NCBI GenBank assembly: GCA_942159475.1
Contig: OW804097.1
Coordinates: 52,720,986 to 52,784,985, forward strand
Source: Sthenelais limicola
Taxonomy: Eukaryota > Annelida > Polychaeta > Phyllodocida > Sigalionidae
DNA: 64,000 bases
Direction: 5' to 3'
Below, piece by piece: positions 10,315 through 22,659 of this stretch. Each line of letters opens with the position of its first letter. Position 1 is the stretch's first letter. The translations under genes were made by a program, and so were the position numbers. The notes beneath the pieces were generated by a model. That model did no database searches. It was not told the DNA's origin and saw only the letters and a list, made by a program, of their open reading frames with translations.

Positions 10315-10935
10315 TATCTTCCTTATTTGAATACGGATTTTGATAAAATTAAATACATAGGGGTAGAAAAGCATACTCTTTCAGAATTTCAACATATTGT
10401 CAATTTATTTAGAACAGAAACAGCGTTTTTTAGTACTTCGCAGGAGCATAATTTCCCCGCGATGTGCCTGCCACAACCCAATAGGATCAGGTCGTCAGAA
10501 AATGTACAATTGTCAGCTCTACACATTTAGTAAATCTTGCTAATTTTTTAAAATATTTTCCTCATATCTTTCTTATCTAAATTTGTGTTGATAAAACTAC
10601 ATTATCATGAGGTAGAAAAGCGTGCCCTTTCTGAATTTTAACATCTTGACCATGCAACATGGGCTATGCCTAGGCCTAGGCTACTGTCCTTGTCAAGCAG
10701 CAGGGCAAAGGCCAAAAATTATTGTTTAATGGAAACTGTGCAGTTTCCCTCATATCTTCCTTATTTAAAAACATTAAATATAGAGCGGTAGAAAAGCATG
10801 TGAAAAGCATGTGCATGTGAAAAGCATGCTCTTTCGGAATTTCAACATCTTGACAATGTATTTCGAATAGAAATAGCGTTTTTTTTTATCAATTTGCGGG
10901 AGCGTAAAATCACAGCGATGTGTCGGAAATTCAGG
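10315..10935. repeat. Three diverged ~220-bp repeats
   Basis: Units starting near 10316, 10565 and 10745 share 'tcttyyttatyt.aa', 'gtagaaaagc.t.c.ctttc.gaattt.aacat.ttg.c' and, in the first and third, 'gaa.agaaa.agcgttttt' and 'gcgatgtg'. In the third unit 'gtgaaaagcatgt' has been duplicated locally. No coding potential. Confidence 0.75.
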
Positions 10936-11037
10936 TGGCAATAGACTGAATTGTGCTTGTGTTGTGATTCTATTTATAGACAGCACGCGGACGTTGTTAC
11001 AGCAGGCATCACGCAGGCAGAAAAGTGGAACCTATAT

Positions 11038-11095
11038 AAGGTTTCCCAGTACGAGCGCCTTCAGCGCTCGTACCGCCTTCGGCGGGGGAAACCTT
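11038..11095. other. Three-way-junction inverted repeat
   Basis: An outer stem AAGGTTTCCC/GGGAAACCTT (11038-11047 with 11086-11095) encloses two hairpins. One is GTACGAGCGC-loop-GCGCTCGTAC (11049-11073) and the other is CGCC-TTC-GGCG (11074-11084). All three stems are perfect. It could be a cruciform or a structured RNA; I do not recognise it as a tRNA. Confidence 0.8.
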
Positions 11096-12376
11096 AAAAA
11101 ATTGATAAGAAATATAAGCATACAAAATCATAACACCAACAATGATAATCATACACTATTTTAAAAAACAAAATATAAAAGCAATCATATAATATTCCTT
11201 CCTTAGAGCTCTTCTCCGTGCTGACCAGCTGGTAAGGAACTGTTAGGGAATTTGCTATAAAGACATTGCTAATGTTCATTCCTACAGTAGAAACTTCCTG
11301 AGAAAGGAAAAATAGCTTAGCAAAGAACATTTTAGGTAAGGATTTCTTATGCAACAGGCCCCTCAACAGCCTTTCTCTCGATCCACTGTACTGTGAACCA
11401 CTCGCATGCAGTCCCCTGCTCTCCTCTTCCACTCCCCAATGTCGTATGACCCTACTGAACTTAAATTACATTACTGCAAGGCTCTGTAAGGAGGTGCGCA
11501 TTCCTCCGGGAATTGTCTATGTTTGCTGACATCAGGCCTGATGCGTTTGTTGCCAATGTGGCTAACCAGCAATACGCCTTTTAGAAATGCTAAACATGCT
11601 GCTTACAGTGTTGAAGGCTCAATGAAACCACTGTAGTGAAGGATTTCGGTGATCACTGAAATATGAATGTGGATTTTTATAAAGCCCTGCAGCAGAGTCA
11701 GTGCCAGTAAAGTATTGGTCGAAATGGCTTTTAGATGGGAAGGAAAAGAACGGAACAAAAAGTAGAAAATTAAGTTTTTAATGGGTGACAACTGAAATTG
11801 CAGCTTACCTGGAAAGGGAGATAGCGTGTTGGCTTTGCCAAGGCAAATAGTCAGGCAAGCAGAGGCCTGCTTTTCACCTCCTTTCCTCTCTGTATCTTTC
11901 GTATGCAATAATAAAATGAGAAAACTGGGCAAATGCTAGCGATATTTAAATGATCTTAAAATAATCATGCAATATAGCAATAACAATAAATGTTTTGTAC
12001 CTTATTGTTTATTCACTCATTGTTATCGTGTTATATACTAAGTAGATTACACATAGATTGGTCTGATTGGCTTATCGTGACTGGGTCAATTAATTGCCTT
12101 AATATATTCAGGATCCAATCTGCAACAGGTTGACATAAATGAGAAATGACAATGAGGCAGGAGCCCACAGTATTCTCTGCCTTATCCAATCCCGAATCGC
12201 CACTCCAGTGGTCACTGTTTAGTTATCTCCGTCCCCTTTTCCTCCCACTGTAATCAGACCCCCCTGGCCGGCTGGCCATTCCCTTTTCCGCCCTCCCTCG
12301 TGATAATAACTCGTGATCCTGTGAGTGTAACCATGGAGGGCGTTTGAGGACAAGAAAATATGGGAGATGATGCAAA
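11096..12376. other. No gene seen
   Basis: AT-rich sequence with short ORFs only (longest about 110 codons on the minus strand, without recognisable motifs). No inverted repeats or tandem arrays were noticed. Confidence 0.6.
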
Positions 12377-12379
12377 TTA

Positions 12380-13202
12380 TGCCCCGTCTACACAGGGGCT
12401 AATTAAAAAACTGGTGCGAATCTGGCACTTGCGATCGTTTGCATGTGAAATCGTAGAAATCCTGTGCGAATCGGCGGGGAGCTTGTGCGATTTCAGAAAT
12501 AATGCTCTGCGATTTGGGTTTTTAGTCCCTACACATGTGCGATTTCACCTGCAAACTGATGTGAAATCGCAGGTCTGGATTCGCAGCAGATGTGCGATTT
12601 GGATCACTTCAAATTATAAGAAAATGGAGGGAGAGAAGACCGAAAGTATTTGTTTAGGTCTACTTACGACGATTTGAAAAAAAGGTAGAAAAAATCAATT
12701 TATAATCACAAAATCTTCACATACTTGAGACAATATGTCTGGGCATGTTTGTTTTGATTCATCAATAATTCATGATAATACACCTGTTCAAACATACCTG
12801 CAATCACCTGCGAATTTCGGATATTTCCGAAATTCGCATGACCTCCTGCAATTAGTCGTGGACAGTAACAGACTTCTACGAACTGTCGTGGCTAGCCCTA
12901 CACATATGCGAATGCTTGTAGAAGTATGTGCGATTCCATTTGAAATCGCATCAACAGAGATTTTTCACATGCGATTTGGATTATTTCACCTGCGATCTGT
13001 CCCATCTGAAATCGCACATGAATTCGCATGTGTGTGGGGCAATTTTTGGCTCTGCAATTAGTCGTAGGATTCTGGGATTCGTCGCAGCTGTCCCTACATA
13101 GGAGCGATTTAGTGAACAAATTCTATGGGATTTTGTGTGAAGTCGCATGAGTGGCCGCAAGGCCCAATTCGCTCTCCAATTCGCCCCTGTGTAGACGGGG
13201 CA
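12380..13202. mobile_element. 823-bp Harbinger-type MITE, TSD TTA
   Basis: TIRs TGCCCCGTCTACACAGGGGC (12380-12399) and its complement (13183-13202) are perfect and flanked by TTA (12377-12379, 13203-13205). A 3-bp TWA duplication is typical of PIF/Harbinger. The interior holds roughly a dozen copies of TGCGATTT or AAATCGCA in both orientations, a density that suggests binding sites or internal amplification. No transposase. Confidence 0.85.
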
Positions 13203-13502
13203 TTAGGAGGGTTCGCTCCATGAGCCGGAAAGGGGCGTGGCGGATGCGTTTCAATGAGAGAAAATTAAAATACACAAAATTGTGGTCGAGTCAAAGTCTA
13301 GGTGGCCCTTATACAATTTAGTTTTAAATAATCAGATTTTTGTGTAAGATGTATAACACTATACTCACAATAGTTTTAATAATCACATCAGGGTAAATAT
13401 ATCCCTATATGATTTTTTGTACCGTTTTTGAAACTATCAACATGAAATTTATACAATGGATGGTCGTAGTTTCGATTATAACATAACCAACGCAATGTGC
13501 TA

Positions 13503-14033
13503 ATGAATAGGTCTATTGCTGAATCTGTATTTGATGGGAGGATTAATACTCTGAATGAAGCATTTAATGGTCTAGTTTCGTTAGAAACACTCATTAGGTA
13601 TGGGATAGAAAATCGTAAGGCATTGGCTGCATAATATACTGAGGCAGAGAAAACTTTCATAAGAGCTCTTGCTCAGTCGGTATTTGAAAATGTCTACCAG
13701 CTTGATACTGGAAGAGTGGGTTATTATATCGTTCAATGTATAAAAATGGGACTACAGGTGGATATCGAATTCCAGAACGAAAGGAACAGGTTTGAAGAAG
13801 AATTAATCGACCCAATTCCTATACCTGATAAATATCCTCCTGTTAGAAACAATATTGCTTATAAATTATGGGGCTCTCAGTCGGAATTGCAAGGTAACAG
13901 GAGAAAAACCCTTAAAAAATTGTTCAATGCCTATACAAAGCCTGCCTCTGAGGGTGGTAAAAGATCTGATGTGTCTTCATTGATTCCTGAAGATATATGT
14001 ATCGCATGGAATACACTCCCTCAGGCTGCTTGA
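13503..14033 (+). pseudogene. Unidentified coding remnant upstream of element D
   Basis: Reading from the ATG at 13503, the frame runs to 14033 with a single TAA at 13647, giving about 176 residues of ordinary composition ('SVFENVYQLDTGRVGYYIVQ', 'YKLWGSQSELQGNRRKTLKKLF'). I do not recognise it. It lies upstream, on the same strand, of the Gag-like ORF at 18099. TIR element D (14436-18099) sits between the two, so both may be parts of one retroelement split by D. That link is inference. Confidence 0.4.
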
Positions 14034-14435
14034 TCAGTCAAACTGAAAGAACAAAAAGAGAAAAATGCTAAAATATCTGCTTATAGGTAAAAATATCAAT
14101 CATGATATGAATATTGGGCATTTGTCCAAGCAACCAGTTGTGACGTACATTGTTGTAAGGGAGAAGGCGGACCCACCCACAAAGCAAAGCCTAATCCTAT
14201 GAAGTCAATTGTTTTTGTTGGTCATTCAACACGTCAGAAATCAACAAAGGCAATTTATGGAATACAGCAAAAGCAATGTAATACAAACTTGATTAAGCCA
14301 CCTGTTCCAAACATTGATTATTCACGTAGGAAATAGACGATGCCTGAAATGGACCAGGAGATTGCTATAGGGGATATAGGTATGCCTATACTTGCCCCTC
14401 TTCTTTCCCTTACTCGCCCTCGCGAGGTTCCCATA

Positions 14436-15300
14436 TAGTGGGGCAGATAAGTGAAACAATCTTTCAAAAAATGGTACATGCAACAAAATTGGTATACATG
14501 GCCTTTAGGACCCACTTTTTAAAAAAAGCCCGTTAGCCATAAAAATTTTTAATTGGCGGCCATTTTTTCCAAGATGGCGACTATTTGGTACACTATTTTT
14601 GCCATAACATCTGACAGAATTGTCTGATTTGAAAAATCTTGACGTCAAATTATGCTTTTTACTATGCCAAACAGAAGTGAAACTAAAAATTTCAAGATGG
14701 CGGCCATTTTGACCATGAAAACACTAGTTTTGGTGGGGCAAATAAGTGAAACAATCTTTCAAAAAATGGTACATGCAACAAAATTGGTATACATGGCCTT
14801 TAGGACCCATTTTTTAAAAAAGCCCGTTAGCCATAAAAAATTTTAATTGGCGGCCATTTTTTCCAAGATGGCGGCTATTTGGTACACTATTTTTGCCATA
14901 AAATCTGACAGAATCATCTGATTTGAAAAATCTTGGTGTCAAATTATGCTTTTTACTATGCCAAACAGAAGTGAAACTAAAAATTTCAAGATGGCGGCCA
15001 TTTTGACCATGAAAACACTATTTTTGCCATAGAATCGGTCAGAATAGTCAGACTTGAATGGTCTTGGTGTCAAATTATATGTTTTAGGCTAAACAGAAGT
15101 TGAATAGCTACTAAGAATAGTATTTTCATGTATATAGTGGCTGTCATTAAAAAAAATGGCCGCCATATGAAACATGAAAACACATTCTTCCCCATAAAAT
15201 CTGACATAATAGTCCATTTTCAGTAATCTTGGTGTCAAAATATAAGTTTTTGACTATGCCCAAGCTGAACTCCCAACACTTAATGTTCCTAGATGAAATT
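14436..15300. repeat. Left arm of element D: tandem ~290-bp units
   Basis: Unit 1 (14436-14727) and unit 2 (about 14728-15020) share almost all their sequence, including 'ctttcaaaaaatggtacatg' and 'cccgttagccataaaaa'. A shorter third part follows to about 15300. YY1-like CAAGATGGCGGC sites occur near 14570, 14693, 14864 and 14987. Confidence 0.88.
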
Positions 15301-15668
15301 TTTTATCACCTTGTGCAGAGTTATATAAAAAAATTATTGGTGATGATATTAAATATGGTACTCTAAATATCAGCATTAACCATAAATTTTATTGGTCTTC
15401 ATGAAGCAGCACTCTTAATCAAATGTACATATATATATATTACCTTCTAGGGTCAACTAATCCTGGCATCTACAGCTGCACAGCGCTGTACATGGCAGAC
15501 AAAATCGATAACAGGTGCACCATCCAGAGCAATCCCTTTTGCACCCGCACTTGGTGAGCTGCTGACAACTCTGGGCAATTGGTGGCAGTATGGTCCAGTA
15601 GATTTGCCACACATCACCCTCTTTTGTCCATCCCCAGTCTGCTGGACTGTGTGGTTCTGGTTGACAAA

Positions 15669-16566
15669 CTATTGATTTGCTCCATATGCAGCCTGCCTCT
15701 TAGGCAGCTCGTTTGACATGCTGGAGGAGGGCTGCTTGAGTTGGGGGAATGGCTTCGTATGGTCGCTGCTTGCGAGCAAACATGTCAAGCTGTGCATCAT
15801 CAACCCCAGCAGCAGGTTGGAGGTCTGGTATGGTAATTTGTGCCTCAAGAATGGCAGCAAGTTGGGACTTCTGGCAGGTGTGAAGCTTTCCATTGTCACT
15901 CAATGCAGCTGGGAAGGACTGATTCTCATGCCGAAAGAACGCCTGTAAGTCACACTCTCTGCTCTGGCATGAGATAAACAGCTTGGAAAAGAGGTGACAG
16001 CCTTCCTTCAGTACTTTTACTTTTGAGTAACTAAGACCTGGGTCCTGTCGGAAGAAATTGATCTTGTTCTTCTTGATTGGGTCATAGAATGTGGACACTT
16101 CCTCACTCTGTAGCCTGTTCATGCATTCTTGGAAGCATATTTGCCCACTCTCATAGTGTGTGGCAATCATTTCAGCAGCACTAGGGTGTGCAATGTTCTT
16201 TGTGTCTAGTCTAAGCAGATCCCCTGTCTCTTCCTGGAAAGGATTGTCCATATATCCGTTATCACCTTAGTTGGATTATCAACTTTTTCAAGGAATCTCT
16301 TTGAGCTCTTGGTGTCTGCTCATGGTGAGTGCGACATTCAGCTTCTTTGGCTCATACTGAGCAACTACGTGACTGACTTCAGGGTTGGCTACCATCGACC
16401 TTGTCAAGCCTGATGGTTCAGTCAAACCATTGATGATAGCATTTGCTTGCTCATGAGCTTGGTTGATAGCCATTGATGAGAACTCCCGTTCTGATTTATG
16501 AACAACAAATTTCCCTTTGTGGAACTCAAGAGCAAACTCTGGAGGCTTTTGCTCTAGGGTCACCAT
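15669..16566 (-). pseudogene. Putative Academ-like transposon protein, broken
   Basis: Two minus-strand frames, 16566-16288 and 16251-15669, belong to one protein. The first holds 'VVHKSEREFSSMAINQAHEQAN' and 'SHVVAQYEPK'. The second holds 'NPFQEETGDLLRLDTKNIA', 'LFISCQSRECDLQAFFRHEN' and 'PAALSDNGKL'. I recall this combination from a large family of hypothetical proteins repeated in cnidarian, mollusc and echinoderm genomes. Its C-terminal part, seen in element E, has a GCDT...GKGKKSAW motif like the helix-turn-helix of XPG/FEN nucleases, and Academ transposons are described as carrying an XPG-like nuclease. The frames are interrupted and short of full length, so it is inactive. The family name is tentative. 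Confidence 0.6.
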
Positions 16567-17009
16567 TATATGTCTTTAGGATGGATTGGAATCCACCATG
16601 CAAAGTTAACATTGTTATTGGCAAAATAGTATGGCATCATCCTAAGAAGCTGGATGTTGACAATTGAAATGCTGGTTCCATGGAAGGAGGTTGTTGCTGT
16701 TGTTCCATATTAGGATATTAATCAATAGTGTCCATGGCAGAGGGGATGGACACACCACACCATCCCTCACATGCTTGCTAACAGCTGCATCTCCTAGCTG
16801 TGCAGATATTTCCACTTTGCTTAATAAATAGTTGAATGTAGGTGAAACTTTGAAGGCTGACCTAACAAGACATGCCAATTGTAATGATGTCTATATGACC
16901 TGCTTCATGAATGCCAATAAAATGGGTGGTTAATACTGACATTTATAGTACCATATTTAATATCACCAATAATTTGTTATATAATTCTGCAAGAGATGAT
17001 AAAAAGCTT

Positions 17010-18099
17010 CATTTAGGAACATTAATAGATGGGAATTCGGCTTGGGCATAGTCAAAAACATATATTTTGTCACCAAAATTATTGAAAATGGACTATTATG
17101 TCAGATTTTATGGGGAAGAATGTGTTTTCATGTGCCTTATGGCAGCCATTTTTTTTAATGGCGGCCCTTTTATATGTGAAAATACTATTCTTAGTAGCTA
17201 TTCAACTTCTGTTAAGTTCAAAACCTATAATCTGACACCAAGATCATTCAACTCTGACTATGTGGTCTGATTCTATGGCAAAAATAGTGTTTTCATGGTC
17301 AAAATGGCCGCCATCTTGAAAAATGACCGCCATCTTGAAATTTTTAGTTTCTATTCTGTTCGGCTTAGTAAAAAGCATAATTTGACACCAAGATTATTCA
17401 AATCGGACTATTCTGTCAGGTGTTATGGCAAAAATAGTATTCCAAATGGCCGCCATCGTGGAAAAAATGGCCGCCATTTAAATTTTTTTGATGGCTGACG
17501 GGCTTTTTTTTTAAAGTGGGTCCTGCGGAACATTTATGCTAATTTTGTTGCTAGTATCATCATTTGAAAGATTGTTCCACTTATCTGCCCCACTAATACC
17601 ATGTCTTATGATTATAATGTTTTAGCTGATATTTATGTAACTATTAGATGAAACAGCAATGAATTTATGGTGTCTATTAAACCTTCATGTGAGTGTAGAA
17701 GAGGGTTCCATAAAATTTGTCCTCAAGATGATTAAAATTGTATTATTCTGTAAGATTTTATGACGAAAATAGTCTTTTCATGCTCCAAATGGCCGCCGTC
17801 TTTAAAAATGGCCGCCAATTTGAAATCTTCAATAGCTATTTTGCTTTTGCATATTAATTACCACAATTTGACATCAAGATCATTTCAATCGGACCATTCT
17901 TTCAGATGTTAGGGCGACATTAGTATTTCCATATTCCAAATAGCCGCCATCTTGAATAAAATGGCCGCCATTTAAAAGTTGTTGATGGCTAACGGGCTTT
18001 TTTTAAAAAGTGGGTCCTAAGGACCATTTCTACCAATTTTGTTGTATGTTACATGATTTGAAAGATTAAACATGAAAAATGCACTTATCTGCCCCACTA
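17010..18099. repeat. Right arm of element D: inverted tandem units
   Basis: This arm mirrors the left one. Units end with 'cttatctgccccacta' at about 17576-17593 and at 18082-18099, and carry GCCGCCATCTTG-type blocks near 17309, 17326 and 17946 with variants at 17449 and 17790. The copies are more diverged than those on the left. Confidence 0.85.
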
Positions 18100-19019
18100 T
18101 GGAAAAGTACAAGGGGACTGACTGGGGTGAATATGTAGCTGGAGCCATGAATTGGGCTAGCCTATATGGCTCGGACGATGAAACCAGGGAATTAATAATA
18201 TCAACCTCAAATCATGTTGGTCGAACTATGTGGGGAGATATTGGTTCTTTGACCTTGGCACAGGTATTGCGCAGGCTTTCTTGCCAGCTCGACGCGAAAA
18301 TGCCTGAAGAAAGAATACGTAAATATGAATCTAGGGTACAGCAGAAGGATGCATCTTACCAGCATTTTTCAGAGAGTTTGATCGATTTTTGTCACAAGGC
18401 ATATCAAGAATATCCTGACTGCTTGAAAACAAAAACAATAATGCTATTTGCTGACGGTTTGCTAGATAAATTCACTGCTCTCTGGGTTAAGTACAAGAAA
18501 CCTAGTGCTTTACAAAAAGCTGTGGATATTGCGAGGAAACTCAAGGTGGCAGGAGGCTGCTCTGAGATGCGAGCTTATATAGTAGATCAAATGCCAACTC
18601 AAATGGTTTCTTTTCAAGCAAAAGAGGCAAAACCAGTGAGTTTGTCTGCAGTTACTGCCTGTTCTCCTCAGGAAAATATTGTAATAAATGATCCTGAGAT
18701 GGAAGCAGAAATCACTGCGTTTAAATCTTTTAAGATGCAGCAGAGAGGATATCAAAGCTATGCAAAACCTAATTATTTTGGGAATAAATCTGCTCCTTCC
18801 AACCAATGTGGAGGGGATACAAAGAAAGATTATGACTCTGATAAAAAAGTGAAAAAAGAATCTGATTCTGGAAAATTTAAGAATCGATTTAGATACAAGT
18901 TTTGTCTCTCTAAGGAACATCCTAATTGGAGATGTCCAAGAGTCGTAGCATTGCAGGAAGAAATAAAGAAGGAAAGAGCTAAGGATGATAACCAGGGAAA
19001 ATCTGCCGGGTCTCAGTGA
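18099..19019 (+). CDS. Gag-like protein of an LTR-type retroelement
   Basis: An open frame of about 306 residues. The middle resembles retrotransposon Gag capsid regions: 'YQHFSESLIDFCHKAYQEYP' followed by 'LFADGLLDKFTALW' and a basic helix 'ALQKAVDIARKLK'. Near the C-terminus 'YKFCLSKEHPNWRC' looks like a CCHC zinc knuckle in which the first cysteine has become tyrosine (one base change), so RNA binding is probably impaired. Gag would form the particle and bind element RNA. The ATG overlaps the last base of element D, so the true N-terminus is probably upstream of D. No protease, reverse transcriptase or LTR was found nearby. Confidence 0.55.
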   Translation: MEKYKGTDWGEYVAGAMNWASLYGSDDETRELIISTSNHVGRTMWGDIGSLTLAQVLRRLSCQLDAKMPEERIRKYESRVQQKDASYQHFSESLIDFCHKAYQEYPDCLKTKTIMLFADGLLDKFTALWVKYKKPSALQKAVDIARKLKVAGGCSEMRAYIVDQMPTQMVSFQAKEAKPVSLSAVTACSPQENIVINDPEMEAEITAFKSFKMQQRGYQSYAKPNYFGNKSAPSNQCGGDTKKDYDSDKKVKKESDSGKFKNRFRYKFCLSKEHPNWRCPRVVALQEEIKKERAKDDNQGKSAGSQ

Positions 19020-19044
19020 GAAGCGCAGGGGCGGGGGGGGGGGG

Positions 19045-20389
19045 GGCTTAGCCTTTCCAGTAACGATAATAAAATCAGAATAATTCCAGAAAATACAGAC
19101 CTTCTTCAGGACGAAGATTCTAGTGAGAAGGTGAGAAATGTACACATAGGGGATAGAAAGGCAGATCAACCTTGTTCTTCTCGTGATACTAATATTTCTC
19201 AGCTGAAAGCGGTGAGCGATCCTATTTCTTCCCAAACGAACCAATTCTTGGATAGTGTGCGCGGAGGAGGTTTGGAAGCAGATGACCTTGCTCTAGTCAG
19301 CGCTATACGGTGCGATGATGGGGAAATCAAGGTATCATTTCATTGGTGCCCTTATGCTTTTGATAGACTGACAGACCTTCACATCCATCTAACCAGTACT
19401 AGTGGCTCCAATAAGAGAGGAAAGGCCAGTGCTGCAAAGATTTTGGAAGAAGTAAAGAATTCAAGTAATATGGTGGTAACAGCCAATCCGAATTTCCATC
19501 TAAGCCTTGTAGTCACCAGAAGCATGTGGCAAGCTTTTGATGAGGCTGCAAAACAGAATGGATTTGTTGGAAAATCGCAAGGACAAATGGTAAGAAAAAC
19601 GAAGTTTGTGGATGCACCCATCCCTTCAACGAATGCTTGGAATATTCAGCAACCCCAGCAACCCCCGACTATTGCTAACAGTTCTAGCTTGTCTTCTGGC
19701 GCCTGTGCTATGCCTAAAATCAACGTTGAAACTCTGAACAAAATAAATTCTGATTATGAAAAATCTCTGTATGACTTTAATATGGCTTCTGCCATGGCCG
19801 AAGCGAGGTTTAAAATAGAAGAAAGTTCAGCAAGTCAAGAATTCAAGCACTCCTTGGACTTGCTTGTCGAGCCCTTACAGAATGTTGATCAGATCATCAG
19901 AAACCAGGAGGAAGTCAGCAGCCTATTGGAGGTAGTTGAAGAGACAAGCAATCTCAACGATATGCTCCAGCATAGGGTTTTAGATCTAGAAAATGCGAGT
20001 AAACAATTGTCCGGCTGGAAGCTGAGTTGGCTGTTGCCAACAAGCCTCTAACACAAGCAACAGCTAGAGTTGCTGGTATGAATGTTCTACCCCTTAGTAC
20101 GATGGATATGATTAGGGCCAGAAATCTCCGAAGTAGACAACTAATGAATCGCACGACTCCGCTGTGTACATGTAAAGCGACATCAGATGTTGCAACAGGT
20201 AAAAATGCTTCTATACCAGCTTCACAGAATATTTTGACTCACCTTTTTCCATTGAATGAATATTCTGTTGCGATGTTGTCTCCAGATAGTTTGATGACTG
20301 CCAGCTTGATTGCAACGACCAGTGTATCTGGTAGTAGTATTATGAACGACTTTGAATACCTCTCAGAAGCAGAATATCGAAGAGGATAA
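19045..20389 (+). pseudogene. Unidentified coiled-coil protein, one frameshift
   Basis: An open frame runs from just after a G14 tract (about 19029-19047) to 20051. The same protein plainly continues in another frame to 20389: the coiled-coil 'LENASK' is followed, after a shift near 20000, by 'VRLEAELAVANK'. I recognise no domain. The N-terminal half has 'IKVSFHWCPYAFDRLTDLHIHL'. The C-terminal half is heptad-like and acidic. It follows the Gag-like ORF on the same strand after only a TGA and the G tract, so it may belong to the same element. Confidence 0.45.
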
Positions 20390-22659
20390 GACTATAGATC
20401 AACTGTCTAACTTTATTAAGAAGCGATGAAAATTCTGTTTATTACTGACGGAATATTGTAATTATATGCGGAATATTAATTTGTAAAATAAGAAATATAT
20501 AATATAATATTATTATCTACATAATATGTCTATAATGGGAATTTCTTCGTTTTGAGAACATTTTAATCAGAGGTGAGTGACCATAACGTAAACTTATAGT
20601 ATTTGCATTATCGAACATATTTAAACTCTATAAGGGGACGAATTTAAAGAAGACCCTCCTTCTCACCCCTGCCGCCCTTAAATGGTTAGAATGTTCCTTG
20701 CTATTTTTCCTTGCTCTTGTAGGGCATTTCCACTGTAGGAATGAAAAGAATTCCTAAATCCCTTTAATTAGAATACTTAACAGCTGCTAAGCAAGGAAAG
20801 TTGCCGAGCAAGACAATTTTTAATTTATGGCCTCAGGCGGTTATATTAGTGGCGAGCTCAACAATGGGTCAATTTATATGAATTCCAATGTAGTATCAAA
20901 CAGAATCATCACCCAGAAAATAATCCTAGTTTTTATTCCTCTCCATCATTGGAAATCACCTTTGTGTCTCGTTTACAAAAATGTATTAGGGCGAAGGCTT
21001 TCCTTTAAATCCTTCTATCATTTCCATCAGAAAAGGATCCAGATGGGTCCACCAAAAACCCTCAGGAACTTCAGGCACTAAGGATAGTTCTTCTTTGTTT
21101 TATAGTCTGATGTTTAAAAAGATTACATACTTCCTACTTATTTGTTAAGAATACAAATTGCCATAAGTAGATAATCAGTGAGATTGTTTGTCAACTTCAG
21201 AAGCTCTCTTAAATTTAACCAACAAGCTGAAAGGGAACTGACATTTTGTCAAACCTAATTCCTTTCCATAGAAAGGTCCCTACAGAAATTACATAGAATT
21301 TAGAGTTCAAAGCCTCAGAAGTTCTCCAGCAAAAGGATGTTTTGAAATTTTTATTCTGGCACTAGGAGTAGTTAACAATTCAACGAGCCATCCTAATGGA
21401 TCATCCTGGTCGTCAATATAATAGTATAGTTACAGACAGACGTAAAACACAAATTGAATCATCATAAAACGGTGACAAAGGTAATTCCATTTACTATATT
21501 TTAGTATTAGAAGGGGGTAAACGGCTGCGGGACCTGTTTTATCAGTCCAAAATGTATTAGGCATCTTTTAAAATGTATTATACTGTGTGATGAAGATTAA
21601 TGAATAAATGTTCAGCTCATTTTCATTGTTATATTTGTTTAATTATTAGTATATGAAATCTAATCATCCATGAATCCAATCATTGATATCATGTGACATA
21701 TCTTACATATAATATAGGCCTACCTATATTTCATAATACTTGTGTCTGAACAAATTGAGGTACTTTATCCAGGAAGTATGCGGTAGGAGAAGTGTGCGGT
21801 TGCACGATAATTATGGGTTGTGACTTAATGTCAGTGCATAGGAATAAGATAATTTGATGGATGGGTTATTTGTTAAGAATACAAATTGCCATAAGTAGAT
21901 AATCAGTGAGATTGTTTTGATAGCTACTGATACCTTGGTAGCACATGTAAATTAAGTATGTAAATAATATACAGCCCATTCTTCTCTGTACAAAGAATTT
22001 TGGTTGGCCTCTGCATGGTGGTACTACACTTTTTTCTACTGGATAAGGCATTCTTTGGCAGCCGAGCCCTTGGTATAAATTGGTTCTAGGCTATGCTCAG
22101 AATAATGACATAGGACTGTGTACTGCATTGAAGATGATAAGTGATGCTTATTTGAATATATGCACCCATATGTACCCAAAGTTCTGACTAATATACCATA
22201 CTTCATATCCATTATAATTGGTCCAATGACTTGACTCTGGTAGCAGTAATTTGTTGGCATATACTCCTGTAGTCAAAGTCCTGTGCTCTGAGGCGCATAA
22301 TAAACATATTTTTCAGCATACATACTTCATATAGTCTGCAGTGTCATGGGGCGAAAAAACCCATTGACCTGCAGACAACCAGTTAGCATTGTCATCACAA
22401 GTATTGCTGTTAACAAAAAATATCAATTAATGAAAAATATATGTAACACCCAACTGCAACAACATATAACAGACTGCAATAGCCTTGCCTGCACTGTTTT
22501 ACCTATGATTTGTGCTTAACATTTCTTCATACCACATCTGTCCTTTATACCATATCAGTTGATCAGTAGATCAGAAATAACTTTGAGGAGCACCTTTTTG
22601 GAATTTGATGCAATGAAATGCCACATGAGACAATGGGTAATCATATGACATAGGTATTA
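20390..22659. other. No gene seen; contains a 52-bp direct repeat
   Basis: AT-rich sequence with no ORF showing recognisable features. The one structured feature is the 52-bp direct repeat at 21138 and 21866. Confidence 0.6.
21138..21917. repeat. Perfect 52-bp direct repeat, 676 bp apart
   Basis: The 52 bases at 21138-21189, starting TTATTTGTTAAGAATACAAA, recur without change at 21866-21917. The sequence between shows no LTR, TIR or coding signature. Identity at this length points to a recent duplication or gene-conversion event. Confidence 0.92.

Larger units (their letters stand above)
14436..18099. mobile_element. TIR transposon D with long compound inverted arms
   Basis: Ends TAGTGGGGCAGATAAGTG (14436-14453) and CACTTATCTGCCCCACTA (18082-18099) are perfect inverted repeats, with TA as the likely duplication if the TIR begins GTGGGG. 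Behind each end come tandem units of about 290 bp that repeat the terminal sequence internally (near 14728 on the left, near 17590 on the right) and contain 'aagatggcggccat' blocks. The centre (15669-16566, minus) encodes remnants of a protein family also found in element E. Insertion is into or next to Gag-like coding sequence. Confidence 0.8.
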
